The notes below the pieces were generated by a model. That model did not search any database, was not told where the DNA came from, and saw only the letters and a list, made by a program, of their open reading frames with translations. Shown here in pieces: positions 13,846 through 22,315 of a DNA stretch of 38,823 nt. A program made the translations under genes and the position numbers. Positions within the stretch are counted from its first letter, which is position 1; every line of letters starts with the position of its first letter. Source of the DNA: an uncultured Clostridia bacterium (GTDB lineage Bacteria; Bacillota; Clostridia; Christensenellales; Borkfalkiaceae). Where the stretch lies: NCBI GenBank assembly GCA_947587085.1, contig CANPXX010000010.1:1-38823 (forward strand). Direction: 5' to 3'.

Positions 13846-15900
13846 ATGAAAAAGATCATTCGCATCCGCAACTTGGACTGCGCCGCCTGTGCCGCCGAGC
13901 TCGGAGAGGAGCTCGGGGAGATCGAGGGCGTCACAGCCGCCTCCGCGGACTTCATCAACCAGCGCGTCGTGCTCGAATACGAGACGGAGGAGGCGCTTGA
14001 AAAGTGCATCGATACCATTTCCCACTTCGAGGAGGTGGAGATCGCGGAGAACGCCCCCGTGAAGCGGGAGCGGCACCTCAAAGAAACGCTCTCCATCGCG
14101 GTCTCGGCGGCGTGCTTCGTGCCCGCCCTCGTGTTGGAGCTCTTGGGCGGATATGACCTCGCGAGCCTCCTCCTCTTCCTCGCCGCCTTTGCCGCGGCGG
14201 GATGGTCGGTGGTATGGAACGTGGTCATGAACGTGCCGCGCGCCTTCCGCAACGGCTTCCATGCGCTCGTCCTCTTGGACGAGAATCTGCTGATGACGGT
14301 GGCGGCGGCGGGGGCGTTCGCCATCGGACAGAACATGGAGGGCGCCGCCGTCATGCTGCTCTATGAGATCGGCGAACTGCTCCAAAGCATCGCCGTCGGC
14401 TCCTCGCGGGGGGCGATCGCCCGCCTCATGGAACTCAGGAGCGATACCGCCGTCCGTCTCACCGCGGACGGACAGGAGGAGGTGGAGGCGGACAGCCTCG
14501 CGGCGGGAGACAGCATTCTCCTGCGCCGCGGCGACCGCGTGCCCGTAGATTGCAGACTGACGGAGGGAGCGACTTCCTTCGACACCAAGTCGCTGACGGG
14601 AGAGGCGTACCTCAAAGAGGCGTCGGCAGGCGACGAAGTGCTCGCGGGGTGCGTGAACGAGGGCGCCGCCGTGACGGCGGAGGTGCTCCGTCCCGTCTCG
14701 GAGAGCGCCGTCGCCAAGATTCTCGAGATGGTGGAGAACTCCTCGTCGAAGAAGGCGAAGCCCGAGAAATTCATCACCAAATTCGCGCGCATCTATACGC
14801 CCGTCGTGGTGCTTGCGGCGGTGCTCGTCGCGGTGCTCCCGCCCCTGTGGCAGGGGTACAACTTCACGGTGTGGCTCGGGCGGGCACTCAACTTCCTCGT
14901 CGTCTCCTGCCCGTGCGCGCTCATCATCTCCGTCCCGCTCACCTACTTTTCGGGGGTGGGAACGCTCGCGCGGCACGGCGTGCTCGCCAAGGGCGCCGTG
15001 GGGCTGGACGCGCTCGCCAAAGTGAAAACAGCCGCCTTCGACAAGACGGGCACGCTCACGGAGGGCGCCTTTTCGGTGAAGGCGGTGCATGGCGACGCTC
15101 GCGCGCTCGTCCTCGCCGCCGCCCTCGAACACAGCTCCTCCCATCCGCTCGCACAGGCGTTTGAAGGGGTGGAGGCGCCCCGCGCCGCGGAGACGGAGGA
15201 GATCGCGGGCATGGGCATAAAAGGGGTTGTGCAGGGCAAGCGCGTGCTCGTCGGGAGCGCGCGGCTGATGGCGCGGGAAGGCGTCCCCGTGGAGGAGGGG
15301 GATGGACGCTCTCTCTTCGTGTATGTCGCGGAGGAGGGGAATTTCCTCGGGAGCGTGGAGATCGAGGACGCCCTGCGCGGCGAGGCGGCGGAGGCGCTCG
15401 CGGCGCTCAAACGCGAGGGGGTGGAACGCATCGCCGTGCTCACGGGGGACAGCGAAGCGCGCGCGCGGGAGGCGCTCCGCGGACTGCCCGTGGACGAACT
15501 GTGCGCGGGGCTTCTGCCCGAGGAGAAGCCTCTGCGGGCGCAGGCGCTCCGCGGACAGGGCGCGCTCCTCTATGTGGGAGACGGCGTGAACGATACGCCC
15601 GTGATGGCGGAGAGCGACGTCGCGGTGGCGATGGGCGGGCTCGGGAGCGACGCGGCGATCGAGGCGAGCGACTTCGTGCTCGCGGGGGATTCCCTCTCCG
15701 CCCTTCCCAAGGCGGTGAAGGGCGCCAAGCGCACCCGCCGCATCGTATTCGAAAACATCGCGGGGTCCATCGCCGTGAAGATCGCGCTCATGGCGCTCTC
15801 GCTCTTCGGGTTCATCCCGCTGTGGGCGGCGGTGTTCGGCGACGTGGGCGTGATGCTCCTCGCCGTGCTCAACTCCATGCGCATGCGCGCCCGCCTCTGA
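13846..15900 (+). CDS. heavy-metal-translocating P1B-type ATPase (Zn/Cd/Co exporter type)
   Basis: 684 residues. The N-terminal HMA domain has the metal-binding C12-A-A-C15. The transmembrane metal site is C355-P-C357 in SCPCALIISVP, diagnostic of the P1B-2 Zn/Cd/Pb subgroup. The phosphorylation motif is D399KTGTLT, the actuator loop is SLTGEA, and the hinge is GDGVNDTPVMAESDVAVAMG. All elements needed for ATP-driven export across the cytoplasmic membrane are present. It is preceded by the ArsR-type repressor that should control it. It ends at a terminator whose loop holds the next promoter. Confidence 0.93.
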   Translation: MKKIIRIRNLDCAACAAELGEELGEIEGVTAASADFINQRVVLEYETEEALEKCIDTISHFEEVEIAENAPVKRERHLKETLSIAVSAACFVPALVLELLGGYDLASLLLFLAAFAAAGWSVVWNVVMNVPRAFRNGFHALVLLDENLLMTVAAAGAFAIGQNMEGAAVMLLYEIGELLQSIAVGSSRGAIARLMELRSDTAVRLTADGQEEVEADSLAAGDSILLRRGDRVPVDCRLTEGATSFDTKSLTGEAYLKEASAGDEVLAGCVNEGAAVTAEVLRPVSESAVAKILEMVENSSSKKAKPEKFITKFARIYTPVVVLAAVLVAVLPPLWQGYNFTVWLGRALNFLVVSCPCALIISVPLTYFSGVGTLARHGVLAKGAVGLDALAKVKTAAFDKTGTLTEGAFSVKAVHGDARALVLAAALEHSSSHPLAQAFEGVEAPRAAETEEIAGMGIKGVVQGKRVLVGSARLMAREGVPVEEGDGRSLFVYVAEEGNFLGSVEIEDALRGEAAEALAALKREGVERIAVLTGDSEARAREALRGLPVDELCAGLLPEEKPLRAQALRGQGALLYVGDGVNDTPVMAESDVAVAMGGLGSDAAIEASDFVLAGDSLSALPKAVKGAKRTRRIVFENIAGSIAVKIALMALSLFGFIPLWAAVFGDVGVMLLAVLNSMRMRARL

Positions 15901-15912
15901 GAAAAAATCCGC

Positions 15913-15949
15913 AAAGCCGCTTGAACTTGGGCGGCTTTTGTGATATACT
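15913..15949 (+). terminator. terminator of the ATPase gene enclosing the next promoter's -35
   Basis: AAAGCCGC (15913-15920) pairs with GCGGCTTT (15931-15938), then TTG. The 10-nt loop holds TTGAAC (15921-15926), which with TATACT (15944-15949) at 17-nt spacing makes the promoter of the adenine deaminase gene. Terminator and promoter thus overlap on the same strand. Confidence 0.7.
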
Positions 15950-15955
15950 TGGGAC

Positions 15956-17674
15956 ATGAAACATCTCATCGATTGCGCCATGAAGCGCGAACCGTGCGAT
16001 CTCGTCGTGAAGAACGCGCGCGTGTACAACGTATTTACGGGGGAGACGGAGGAGGCGGAGCTCGCCGTCGCCGGAGGACGCATCGTCGGCATCGGCAGGG
16101 GATATGCCGCCGCGCGCGTCTATGACGGGCGCGGGGGGATTCTGTTGCCCTCCTTCGTCGATTCCCACATCCACATCGAGAGCTCCTTCCTCTCGCCCGA
16201 GGAATTCGCGCGGCTCGCCGTCGCGCACGGCACGGGGACGGTCGTCGCCGACCCGCACGAGCTCGTAAACGTGTGCGGCGTGGAGGGCGCGGAGTACGTT
16301 CGGACCGCGGTCTCCCGTCTGCAAGCGGAGGGGGTCTCTCCCCTCGACGTGAAGCTCCAGCTTCCCTCCTGCGTGCCCGCGACTCCCTTCGAGACGAGCG
16401 GCGCCTCGCTGGACGGCAGGGAGACGGCGCGCGAGCTGGAAAGCCCCGATTACTACGGGCTCGGGGAGATGATGAACTTTCCCGCCGTCGTCGCGGGAGA
16501 GGAGGACACGCTGTGCAAGCTCCGCGCCGCGGAGGCGCTCGGAAAGATCGCGGACGGGCACGCGCCGTGCGCCTCGGGCGACGCGCTGAACGCCTACCTC
16601 TGCGCGGGCATCCGCACCGACCACGAGAGCGCGAGCGCGGAGGAATGCCGCGAGAAAGCCGCCCGCGGCATGTATGTGCAGATCCGCTGCGGCTCCTCCA
16701 CCAACGACCTCGAGGACGCCGTGAAGGCGGTGGACGGCATGAATTTCCGCCGCTTCCTGCTCTGCTCGGACGACAAGACGGCGCTCGAACTGAGCGAGCG
16801 CGGACACATCGACGACGCGCTCCGCCGCCTCGTCGCGCTCGGCATGGACGCGCGCTACGCCGTCGCCGCGGCGACCCTCAACGCCGCCGAGTGCTACGGC
16901 TTCAAGGACTGCGGCGCCCTTGCGCCCCGCTTCTTTGCCGACTTCGTCCTCGTGGACGACCTCGTCTCCTTCCGCGTGCGCGCCGTCTTTCGGCGGGGCG
17001 TGCTCGTCGCGGAGGAGGGGAAGGCGGTCTTTTCCTGCGAACGCTATCTCCCCGCGGCGGTGCGCGGCACCGTGCGGATCGCACCCGTCTTAGCCGACAG
17101 CTTCCGCATCGAGACGGCGGGGCTCGTCCGCGCGATGCGAATCGCGCCGCACGGGCTCGTCACGGAAGAGGTGCACGTCAAAGTCCCCGCAGGCGTCCTC
17201 GACGTGAAGGGGACCGACCTCAACAAGCTCGCCGTCGTCGAGCGGCACTTCGCGACGGGGAATATCGGCTTGGGTCTGGTGCAGGGCTTCGGCTTCCATG
17301 GCGGCGCGCTCGGGCTCTCCGTCGCGCACGACAGCCACAATCTCGTCATTCTCGGGGACGACGACGCCGCGATGGCGCGCGTTGCCGCCCTCCTCAAAGA
17401 GGCGGGCGGCGGCATGGCGCTCGTGGACGGCGGGGAGCACGTGTTCCCCCTCGACATCGCGGGGCTCATGAGTTCGGCGGACGCAGAAGAAGTCGTTCGG
17501 CAGACGGGCGAACTCGAACGGCTCGCCCGCGCCCACGGCGTGAAGGAGGAATATGAACCGTTCATGTCGCTCGCCTTCCTCTCGCTCGCCGTCATCCCCG
17601 CGCTCAAACTCACCGATAGGGGGCTCTTCGACTATGAGACCTTCTCCTTCGTGCCGTTGGAGGTGAAGCAGTGA
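15956..17674 (+). CDS. ade: adenine deaminase
   Basis: 572 residues, the usual length of AdeC, an amidohydrolase that turns adenine into hypoxanthine and ammonia. The metal-binding block DSHIHIESS, then ADPHELVNVCG, the GEMMNFPAVV segment and the HATDDH-equivalent region are recognisable, and the C-terminal domain (KVPAGVLDVKGTDLNKLAVVERH, GNIGLGLVQGFG) is typical of the family. The -10 box ends 6 nt before ATG 15956 and no ribosome binding site exists, so the mRNA should be leaderless. The stop overlaps the next start (GTGA). It acts in purine salvage in the cytoplasm. Confidence 0.92.
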   Translation: MKHLIDCAMKREPCDLVVKNARVYNVFTGETEEAELAVAGGRIVGIGRGYAAARVYDGRGGILLPSFVDSHIHIESSFLSPEEFARLAVAHGTGTVVADPHELVNVCGVEGAEYVRTAVSRLQAEGVSPLDVKLQLPSCVPATPFETSGASLDGRETARELESPDYYGLGEMMNFPAVVAGEEDTLCKLRAAEALGKIADGHAPCASGDALNAYLCAGIRTDHESASAEECREKAARGMYVQIRCGSSTNDLEDAVKAVDGMNFRRFLLCSDDKTALELSERGHIDDALRRLVALGMDARYAVAAATLNAAECYGFKDCGALAPRFFADFVLVDDLVSFRVRAVFRRGVLVAEEGKAVFSCERYLPAAVRGTVRIAPVLADSFRIETAGLVRAMRIAPHGLVTEEVHVKVPAGVLDVKGTDLNKLAVVERHFATGNIGLGLVQGFGFHGGALGLSVAHDSHNLVILGDDDAAMARVAALLKEAGGGMALVDGGEHVFPLDIAGLMSSADAEEVVRQTGELERLARAHGVKEEYEPFMSLAFLSLAVIPALKLTDRGLFDYETFSFVPLEVKQ

Positions 17675-18270
17675 CCATCGTCGCGGCAACGGGGAATGCG
17701 CACAAGCTGCGCGAGATCCGCGCCATCTTCCCCGCGGACATCCTCTCCGAGGCGGAGGCGGGCTTTGCGGGAGAGGTGGAGGAGACGGGGGAGACCTTCC
17801 TCGAAAACGCGCGCCTCAAAGCGCGGGCGGTGCACGAGGCGACGGGGCGGGCGGCGCTCGCCGACGACAGCGGGCTGTGCGTGGAGGCGCTCGGCGGCGC
17901 ACCGGGCGTGTACAGCGCACGCTTTGCCGAGCGGGCGCACGCCGCGCGTTCCTCCGACCGTTCGGCGGACAACCGCGCCCACCTTCTGCACTGCATGGAG
18001 GGGGAGCGGGACCGCCGCGCCTGCTTCTGCTGTGCGGTGGTGCTGATCGCCGAGGACGGGGAGGAGTATGGGGCGGAAGGGCGCACCTACGGGCGCATCC
18101 TGACGGAGGAGCGCGGCGAAGGCGGGTTCGGCTACGATTCCCTCTTTTTCAGCGACGATCTCGGCAAGTCCTTCGCCGAGGCCTCGGAGGAGGAGAAGAA
18201 CGCCGTCTCCCATCGGGGGAGGGCGCTCAGGGAGCTACTACATCTTCTGCGGGAGCGCGGCGCGATATGA
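17671..18270 (+). CDS. rdgB: XTP/dITP pyrophosphatase (RdgB/HAM1 family)
   Basis: 199 residues. Hydrolyses non-canonical purine triphosphates (dITP, XTP, ITP) to monophosphates and keeps them out of DNA and RNA. Signature blocks are TGNAHKLREIRAIF at the N-terminus, ADDSGLCVEALGGAPGVYSA, and GGFGYDSLFF near 150, followed by the SHRGRALREL end. It starts with GTG overlapping the stop of the adenine deaminase gene and ends in an ATGA overlap with the next gene, so translation of the three is probably coupled. Functional link: deaminating adenine raises hypoxanthine and, through salvage, inosine nucleotides, the pyrophosphatase's substrates. Confidence 0.93.
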   Translation: MTIVAATGNAHKLREIRAIFPADILSEAEAGFAGEVEETGETFLENARLKARAVHEATGRAALADDSGLCVEALGGAPGVYSARFAERAHAARSSDRSADNRAHLLHCMEGERDRRACFCCAVVLIAEDGEEYGAEGRTYGRILTEERGEGGFGYDSLFFSDDLGKSFAEASEEEKNAVSHRGRALRELLHLLRERGAI

Positions 18271-18734
18271 GGACGTTCGTCGTGATTTCGGATACGCACG
18301 GCAGGCGGGGGGCGATCGACAGGGTGCGCCCTCTCTTTGCCGAGAATCACTATATCGTCCACCTCGGCGACGGCTCCGCGGACATGCGCCCCGTCTTTCA
18401 GGAATATCCCGATAAGACGTACTTTTGTTGCGGGAACTGCGACTTCTCGGGGTACGGCAGGGAGGAGTTCGTGCTCGAAGCGGAGGGCGTGCGCATCTTT
18501 TGCTGTCACGGGCACCGCTACGGCGTAAAGAGCGGGACGGATCGGCTCGCCGCGCGCGCGAAGGAGCTCGATTGCGGCGTGGCGCTCTACGGGCATACCC
18601 ACCGCGCCGCCATCGAAGAGAGGGACGGAGTCCTTCTCGTCAACCCCGGGAGCCTCGGCTCCTTCACCGAGCCGAGCTATTGCTATCTCGTGGTCCATGC
18701 GGGAAAGTCGACGGCGACCATCGTCCGCTGTTGA
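18267..18734 (+). CDS. YfcE/MJ0936-type metallophosphoesterase
   Basis: 155 residues, a minimal calcineurin-like phosphodiesterase. Motifs run D9-T-H11 (ISDTHG), HLGDGSADM, CGNCDF, the CCHGHRYGV block and YGHTHRA, giving a full two-metal site. YfcE relatives hydrolyse phosphodiesters with Mn; the natural substrate is unknown. In Firmicutes this gene commonly follows rdgB, as here with a 4-nt ATGA overlap. ATG 18267 gives the canonical MRTFVVISDTHG start. A strong terminator follows. Confidence 0.9.
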   Translation: MRTFVVISDTHGRRGAIDRVRPLFAENHYIVHLGDGSADMRPVFQEYPDKTYFCCGNCDFSGYGREEFVLEAEGVRIFCCHGHRYGVKSGTDRLAARAKELDCGVALYGHTHRAAIEERDGVLLVNPGSLGSFTEPSYCYLVVHAGKSTATIVRC

Positions 18735-18754
18735 AACCATTTTCCGCCGTTAAA

Positions 18755-18787
18755 AAACCCCCGCGTGCCTGTGGCGCGCGGGGGTTT
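18755..18787. terminator. bidirectional terminator between convergent genes
   Basis: AAACCCCCGCG (18755-18765) pairs with CGCGGGGGTTT (18777-18787). The A run on the left becomes a T run for the minus-strand gene. It serves both the phosphoesterase operon (+) and the flippase-like gene (-). Confidence 0.88.
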
Positions 18788-18798
18788 GTCGTCCTGTA

Positions 18799-20100
18799 TC
18801 ATGGGTCCTTCTTGGCGGCGCGGGCAGCGCGGCGGTTGCGCACGGCGCTTCGGATGATCTCGAAGATGTTGATTCCGATGCCCGACAGGATATAGATGTA
18901 GTAGGTGAAGAGCCGCCACACGAGGATGACCCAGCCCAGCATGGAGGACACCTGCGGATAGGCGACGAGCACCGTCGCGAAGATGATGGAAGCCGTCGTC
19001 TCCACGGCGACGCTGTTCCCGGGCGTGGGCACGAAGGAGGCGGAGTAGAAGGCGATGAAGGAGAGGCAGAGCATCTGCCAAAGGAGGTCGAAGGTGGGGG
19101 GGATATCGGCGATGAACACCACCACGAAGAAGGGGATGGAGACGCTGAAAAAGGTACTGCACACCGAGAGGAGGGCAAGGGGGAGGATGAGCCACCACTT
19201 GCGGATGATCGCTTTGAGCGATTGGCGGTACTCGTTGATCTCGTAAACATATTTGCGCATCGTGGGATATTTATGTTTGACGATGTGCATCTTGCTGAGG
19301 ACGCGCACGATCCACGCGGTGATCTTCTTTCCCGTATTGGGGAAGAAGGAGACGAATACGATGGCTACGGGGACGAGAAAGTTCAGCCCCATGGAGATCC
19401 ACGCGATGACGAGAATCGCCGTATCGCTCCACGCGCCCGTGAGGAAGTGGGGGGCGACGATGAAGAACACCGCCGCCATCGTGCAGAACACGAAGGTGCT
19501 CACCACGAACCGCACGAGGGGGACGGCGGTCGCCACGCCCGCGGGGATGTCCTTCTTGTGCAGATAGTAGATCTGGAAGGGCTCACCGCCCGAGCCGAGC
19601 GGCGTGATGCCGTCGTAATATTTCCCGAGGAACATCACCTTCACGGAGTTGCGGAAGCGGAACTTCCCCGTCGAGATCTTGAGGAGATAGGCGTACTTGG
19701 CGCTCTCGAAGAACATGAAGAGGAGGACGGCGCCGATGAGCATCAGGAAATACTTCCAATTCGCCTCGCGCACCATGGCGACGAAGCTCTTCACGCTCGC
19801 GTCGGTGAGGGAATCGGTGATGCCGAACAGAATCGCGATGGAGGCCCCGATGAGGAGCAGGAGGAGCACCGTCTTGATCCACCACTTGCGGTGGCGCGCC
19901 TTGTTGTCGAGCGCGTGGCGTGCCTCGATCTCCTGCGAGAGCTTTACGATATCGCGTTCCTTGGCACTCTGATAACGGGAGACGAAATCACCGCCTTCCG
20001 TTACATCCTCCGCCTCCGCGTTCGCTTCGGGCGGATCGGGTTGTTTCTCCGCTTCGGACCCGCTCACGGGCGCCTTTTGCGGAGTTTGATCTTCTTCCAT
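18799..20100 (-). CDS. flippase-like integral membrane protein (LPG synthase TM / UPF0104 domain)
   Basis: 433 residues. An acidic, hydrophilic N-terminus of about 90 residues (EEDQTPQ..., rich in Glu, Pro, Ala) is followed by about eight hydrophobic helices. The pattern KYAYLLKISTGKF..., GKYYDGITPLGSGGEPFQIYYL and SFVPTPGNSVAVETT is that of the lysylphosphatidylglycerol-synthetase membrane domain (PF03706), the flippase half of MprF and relatives such as AglD. There is no aminoacyl-transferase domain. It may move a lipid-linked substrate, but the substrate is unknown. ATG at 20100 follows GAGAGGTCGG, and the promoter is TTGCTT-17-TAAAAT. Confidence 0.85.
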   Translation of the reverse strand: MEEDQTPQKAPVSGSEAEKQPDPPEANAEAEDVTEGGDFVSRYQSAKERDIVKLSQEIEARHALDNKARHRKWWIKTVLLLLLIGASIAILFGITDSLTDASVKSFVAMVREANWKYFLMLIGAVLLFMFFESAKYAYLLKISTGKFRFRNSVKVMFLGKYYDGITPLGSGGEPFQIYYLHKKDIPAGVATAVPLVRFVVSTFVFCTMAAVFFIVAPHFLTGAWSDTAILVIAWISMGLNFLVPVAIVFVSFFPNTGKKITAWIVRVLSKMHIVKHKYPTMRKYVYEINEYRQSLKAIIRKWWLILPLALLSVCSTFFSVSIPFFVVVFIADIPPTFDLLWQMLCLSFIAFYSASFVPTPGNSVAVETTASIIFATVLVAYPQVSSMLGWVILVWRLFTYYIYILSGIGINIFEIIRSAVRNRRAARAAKKDP

Positions 20101-20116
20101 TCCGACCTCTCGATCT

Positions 20117-20145
20117 ATTTTACCATAACTTGTCCCGGAAAGCAA
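20117..20145 (-). promoter_or_regulatory. promoter of the flippase-like gene
   Basis: On the minus strand: TTGCTT (20145-20140), 17-nt spacer, TAAAAT (20122-20117), just beyond the end of the upstream transporter gene. Confidence 0.65.
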
Positions 20146-20149
20146 GTCT

Positions 20150-21127
20150 CTAAGGGACTTTTTCGCGGAGATTCTCTTCGGGGGGAGGAGCCTTCGGGGC
20201 GGAGGAGGGAGAGCTTCCCGGGGACGGCGGCATCTGCGCCGCACGATGTGCGCGCCGCGCGCATGCGAGGTGGTACGCCCATTCGCCGAACGCCGCGCCG
20301 ATGATGACGGCGTACCCGATGAAGCTCAGCGTCTTGGGCACCTGATCGAGGATGAAATAGCCGAGCAGGGCGGCAAAGAGCACCTGCGCATAGTCGAATA
20401 CGGCGATCTCTTTGGCGGGCGCCATGCGGTATGCCGCGGTGATGGAGAACTGCCCGAGCGTGGCGGAGAGCCCCGCGAGGAGCAGACAGCAGAGCTGGTT
20501 CCACGTCATGGGGACGTATCCCGCAATAAAGAAGGGAAGCGCCGCCAGCGTGGAAAAGGCGGAGAAGAAGAAAACCGTCATCATGCCGCGCTCGCCCTTG
20601 ACGCCGAGGATGCGCACGCAGACATAGGCAAAGCCCGCACAGGCGCCGCTCGCAAAGCCCGCGAGGGCGGGCATCGCCTGCATGGAAAACCGCGGGTTCA
20701 CCACGCACATCGCGCCCGCAAAGGCGATGAGCACGAAAATCATCTGCGGGATGGTGGGGCGCTCATGCAAAAGAAAGACGGAGAAGAGGATGGCGAAGAA
20801 GGGGGAGAGCTTGTTGAGGATGGAGGCGTCGGAGATGCTCCCGATATGGTCGATGGCATAAAAGTTGAGCACCACTCCCAAGAAGCCGAACGCCGCGCGC
20901 AGGAAGAGCCAGAGGAGGCTCTCCTTGCTGTGGATGCGGAACTTCTCCTTTTGGAAGAGGAGAAGGAAGAACACTACAAAGGTGGCGATGAGGTTGCGGA
21001 AGAACACCTTCTGCATGAGGGGCAGATCGCCCGCCATGTTCACGAACAGATTCATGAGGGCAAACCCGAGCGCCGCCCCGAGGATGAACAGCACGCCGAG
21101 CCCTTTTTTACGCGTGTGCGCTTGCAT
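20150..21127 (-). CDS. EamA/DMT-superfamily transporter
   Basis: 325 residues with about ten hydrophobic helices in two EamA repeats (about 8-145 and 160-290). The start LGVLFILGAALGFALMNLFVN, the KVFFRNLIATFVV helix with its basic flank, and the second-half AAYRMAPAKEIAVFDYAQVLFAALLGYFILDQ are typical of drug/metabolite exporters such as RhaT/YdcZ-like EamA proteins. The substrate cannot be predicted. ATG 21127 is set by the promoter, whose -10 ends 7 nt upstream, and no ribosome binding site is present. A longer N-terminal extension would start within the -35 box. Confidence 0.85.
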   Translation of the reverse strand: MQAHTRKKGLGVLFILGAALGFALMNLFVNMAGDLPLMQKVFFRNLIATFVVFFLLLFQKEKFRIHSKESLLWLFLRAAFGFLGVVLNFYAIDHIGSISDASILNKLSPFFAILFSVFLLHERPTIPQMIFVLIAFAGAMCVVNPRFSMQAMPALAGFASGACAGFAYVCVRILGVKGERGMMTVFFFSAFSTLAALPFFIAGYVPMTWNQLCCLLLAGLSATLGQFSITAAYRMAPAKEIAVFDYAQVLFAALLGYFILDQVPKTLSFIGYAVIIGAAFGEWAYHLACARRAHRAAQMPPSPGSSPSSAPKAPPPEENLREKVP

Positions 21128-21134
21128 ACGCACT

Positions 21135-21163
21135 ATTATATGCACGGGAGAGGGAAATGTCAA
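21135..21163 (-). promoter_or_regulatory. consensus promoter, leaderless type
   Basis: On the minus strand: TTGACA (21163-21158), 17-nt spacer, TATAAT (21140-21135), then AGTGCGT and ATG (21127-21125). Confidence 0.85.
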
Positions 21164-21206
21164 ACGTTCCCTGCGGGAGAAATAGACTTTTAGCTTTGAG
21201 GAACAG

Positions 21207-21406
21207 TTTCGCGAAATTCTTCATAGAATAGACACGCGCGATTTCATCGCGCGTGTCCTTATAATGCGGGCAAAGAATTTCGCGACGGAAATGGGCGGGG
21301 ATGGGAAACAATTTTGGGGCTCTCTATCGCTTGCGCAGACAACAAGCGCGGTCGAGCCGCGCAAATTGAGGCGCGCTCCGCAAAATGCGATTTTGCTACG
21401 CGCGAG
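21207..21406. repeat. repeat A, copy 2 (intact, 200 bp)
   Basis: Uninterrupted copy. TTTCGCGAAATTCTTCAT arm, inner stem GACACGCGCG/CGCGCGTGTC, right arm AAAGAATTTCGCGA (near 21271-21285), then the conserved tail with CGCTTGCGCAGACAACAAGC and GCAAAATGCGATTTTGC up to CGCGCGAG. Confidence 0.85.
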
Positions 21407-21411
21407 GATAG

Positions 21412-21600
21412 TTTCGCGAAATTCTTCATAGAATAGACACGCGCGGCGCATGCCCTTTATGTCATGTTGAGCGAAGGCGAAGCCGAAGTCGAAACATCTC
21501 CACTTCATAATAAGGTAGAGATGCCTCGACTACGCTACTTCGCCTACGGCTCGTGCCGCGCTTGGTCTACAATAGAAGCCTCGCGCGGGGCGGCATGACA
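21412..21600. repeat. partial repeat A left arm joined to repeat B, copy 4
   Basis: 21412-21446 is a lone A left arm. From 21460, TGTCATGTTGAGCGAAGGCG opens a variant B element that runs through GGTAGAGATGCCTCGACTAC and ends ATGACA at 21600. Its right half holds repeat E (21564-21589) as an insertion. Confidence 0.75.
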
Positions 21601-21850
21601 GAAGAGAGCGATAGAGATGTTTACTTCGCGGCTTTGTCTACGGCTACTTCGCGCTACTTCGCCTACGGCTCGTGCCGCGCTTAGAAGAACAAAAGAATGT
21701 GCGCGCGGGGCAAAATGACATTTAAGAGCGTGCCGCGCTTGGTCTACAATAGAAGCCTCGCGCGGGGCGGCATGACATTAGAGAATGCTCCGCGCTGTGT
21801 CTACAATAGAAGCCTCGCGCGGGTCATGACATTTGAGAATGCTTCGCACT
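21601..21850. repeat. degenerate tandem cluster of E repeats
   Basis: Copies of GGTCTACAATAGAAGCCTCG followed by CGCGGG and a CATGACATT link occur at 21741-21766 and 21799-21823, with CTACTTCGCCTACGGCTCGT blocks at about 21535-21555 and 21650-21675. An open frame with repeated VYNRSLAR peptides crosses it but is only the repeat read in frame. Confidence 0.75.
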
Positions 21851-21857
21851 TGGTCTA

Positions 21858-21888
21858 CAAAAAAAGTCCCGCGCGGGGGAGCGCGGGA
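21858..21888 (-). terminator. terminator of the XRE regulator gene
   Basis: TCCCGCGC (21867-21874) pairs with GCGCGGGA (21881-21888). On the minus strand the stem is followed by a T run (the A run at 21859-21865). It is built from a decayed copy of repeat E (21852-21877). Confidence 0.8.
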
Positions 21889-21893
21889 GAAGG

Positions 21894-22136
21894 TCAGTTG
21901 AGTTCGGGTTCGAGTTTTTGAAATTCCTCGGTCCCGAAAAATTCGGCAAGCGAAATGCCGAGTCCGTCGCAGAGCATCTTCAAGGTCACGATGCCCGGGT
22001 TGCGGCTCTTGGCATAGAGAATATTTTTGATGGTGGAGGGCGGCACGGAGGATTCGAGCGCAAGCCTGTGCACCGACATCCGCTTTTCGTACATCAGACG
22101 CGCCAACCGCTCACGGACTGCAAGATAGGTCTCCAT
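21894..22136 (-). CDS. XRE-family helix-turn-helix regulator
   Basis: 80 residues, essentially a single Cro/C1-type HTH domain: VRERLARLMYEKRMSVHRLALESSVPPSTIKNIL, then a TLKMLCDGLGISLAEFF helix and a short tail. This is the compact Clostridial XRE form often regulating its own or a neighbouring gene. The start METYLAVRERL follows AAAGGG. The region upstream holds a divergent plus-strand promoter that would share its operator. No toxin partner is adjacent. The target is inferred to be the divergent lipoprotein gene, or itself. Confidence 0.88.
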   Translation of the reverse strand: METYLAVRERLARLMYEKRMSVHRLALESSVPPSTIKNILYAKSRNPGIVTLKMLCDGLGISLAEFFGTEEFQKLEPELN

Positions 22137-22163
22137 ATGCCCTTTCAATGTAACACAATTCGC

Positions 22164-22192
22164 TTGACAATGTGGGCTATATATGGTACAAT
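22164..22192 (+). promoter_or_regulatory. promoter P1 divergent from the XRE gene
   Basis: TTGACA (22164-22169), 17-nt spacer, TACAAT (22187-22192). It lies 28 nt upstream of the XRE start codon, where the XRE promoter or leader must also be, with repeated ACAAT half-sites. A G/C-rich imperfect hairpin follows at about 22208-22240. Confidence 0.7.
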
Positions 22193-22269
22193 TTGGACTA
22201 TAAATAAACCCCCTCCGAACCATTTTGCGGGGATGGGGGCGAAAATCAACTTATTCCCTTCTTAAATTC

Positions 22270-22315
22270 TTGCGCAAAATAAAAAGATGTAATATAATCG
22301 TACCGTAGTTACGGT
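22270..22315 (+). promoter_or_regulatory. promoter P2 with palindromic operator candidate
   Basis: TTGCGC (22270-22275), 17-nt spacer, TATAAT (22293-22298). The perfect palindrome ACCGTA-GT-TACGGT (22302-22315) covers the expected transcription start, a repressor-like position. The rest of 22200-22425 shows no gene. Confidence 0.7.

Noticed and set aside
17877-18266. Upstream extension of the YfcE-like gene
   Set aside because: It overlaps rdgB in another frame. ATG 18267 with an ATGA overlap gives the canonical family start.
21697-21921. Open frame with repeated VYNRSLAR peptides
   Set aside because: It is repeat E read in frame, lacks a ribosome binding site and runs into the XRE terminator and gene end.
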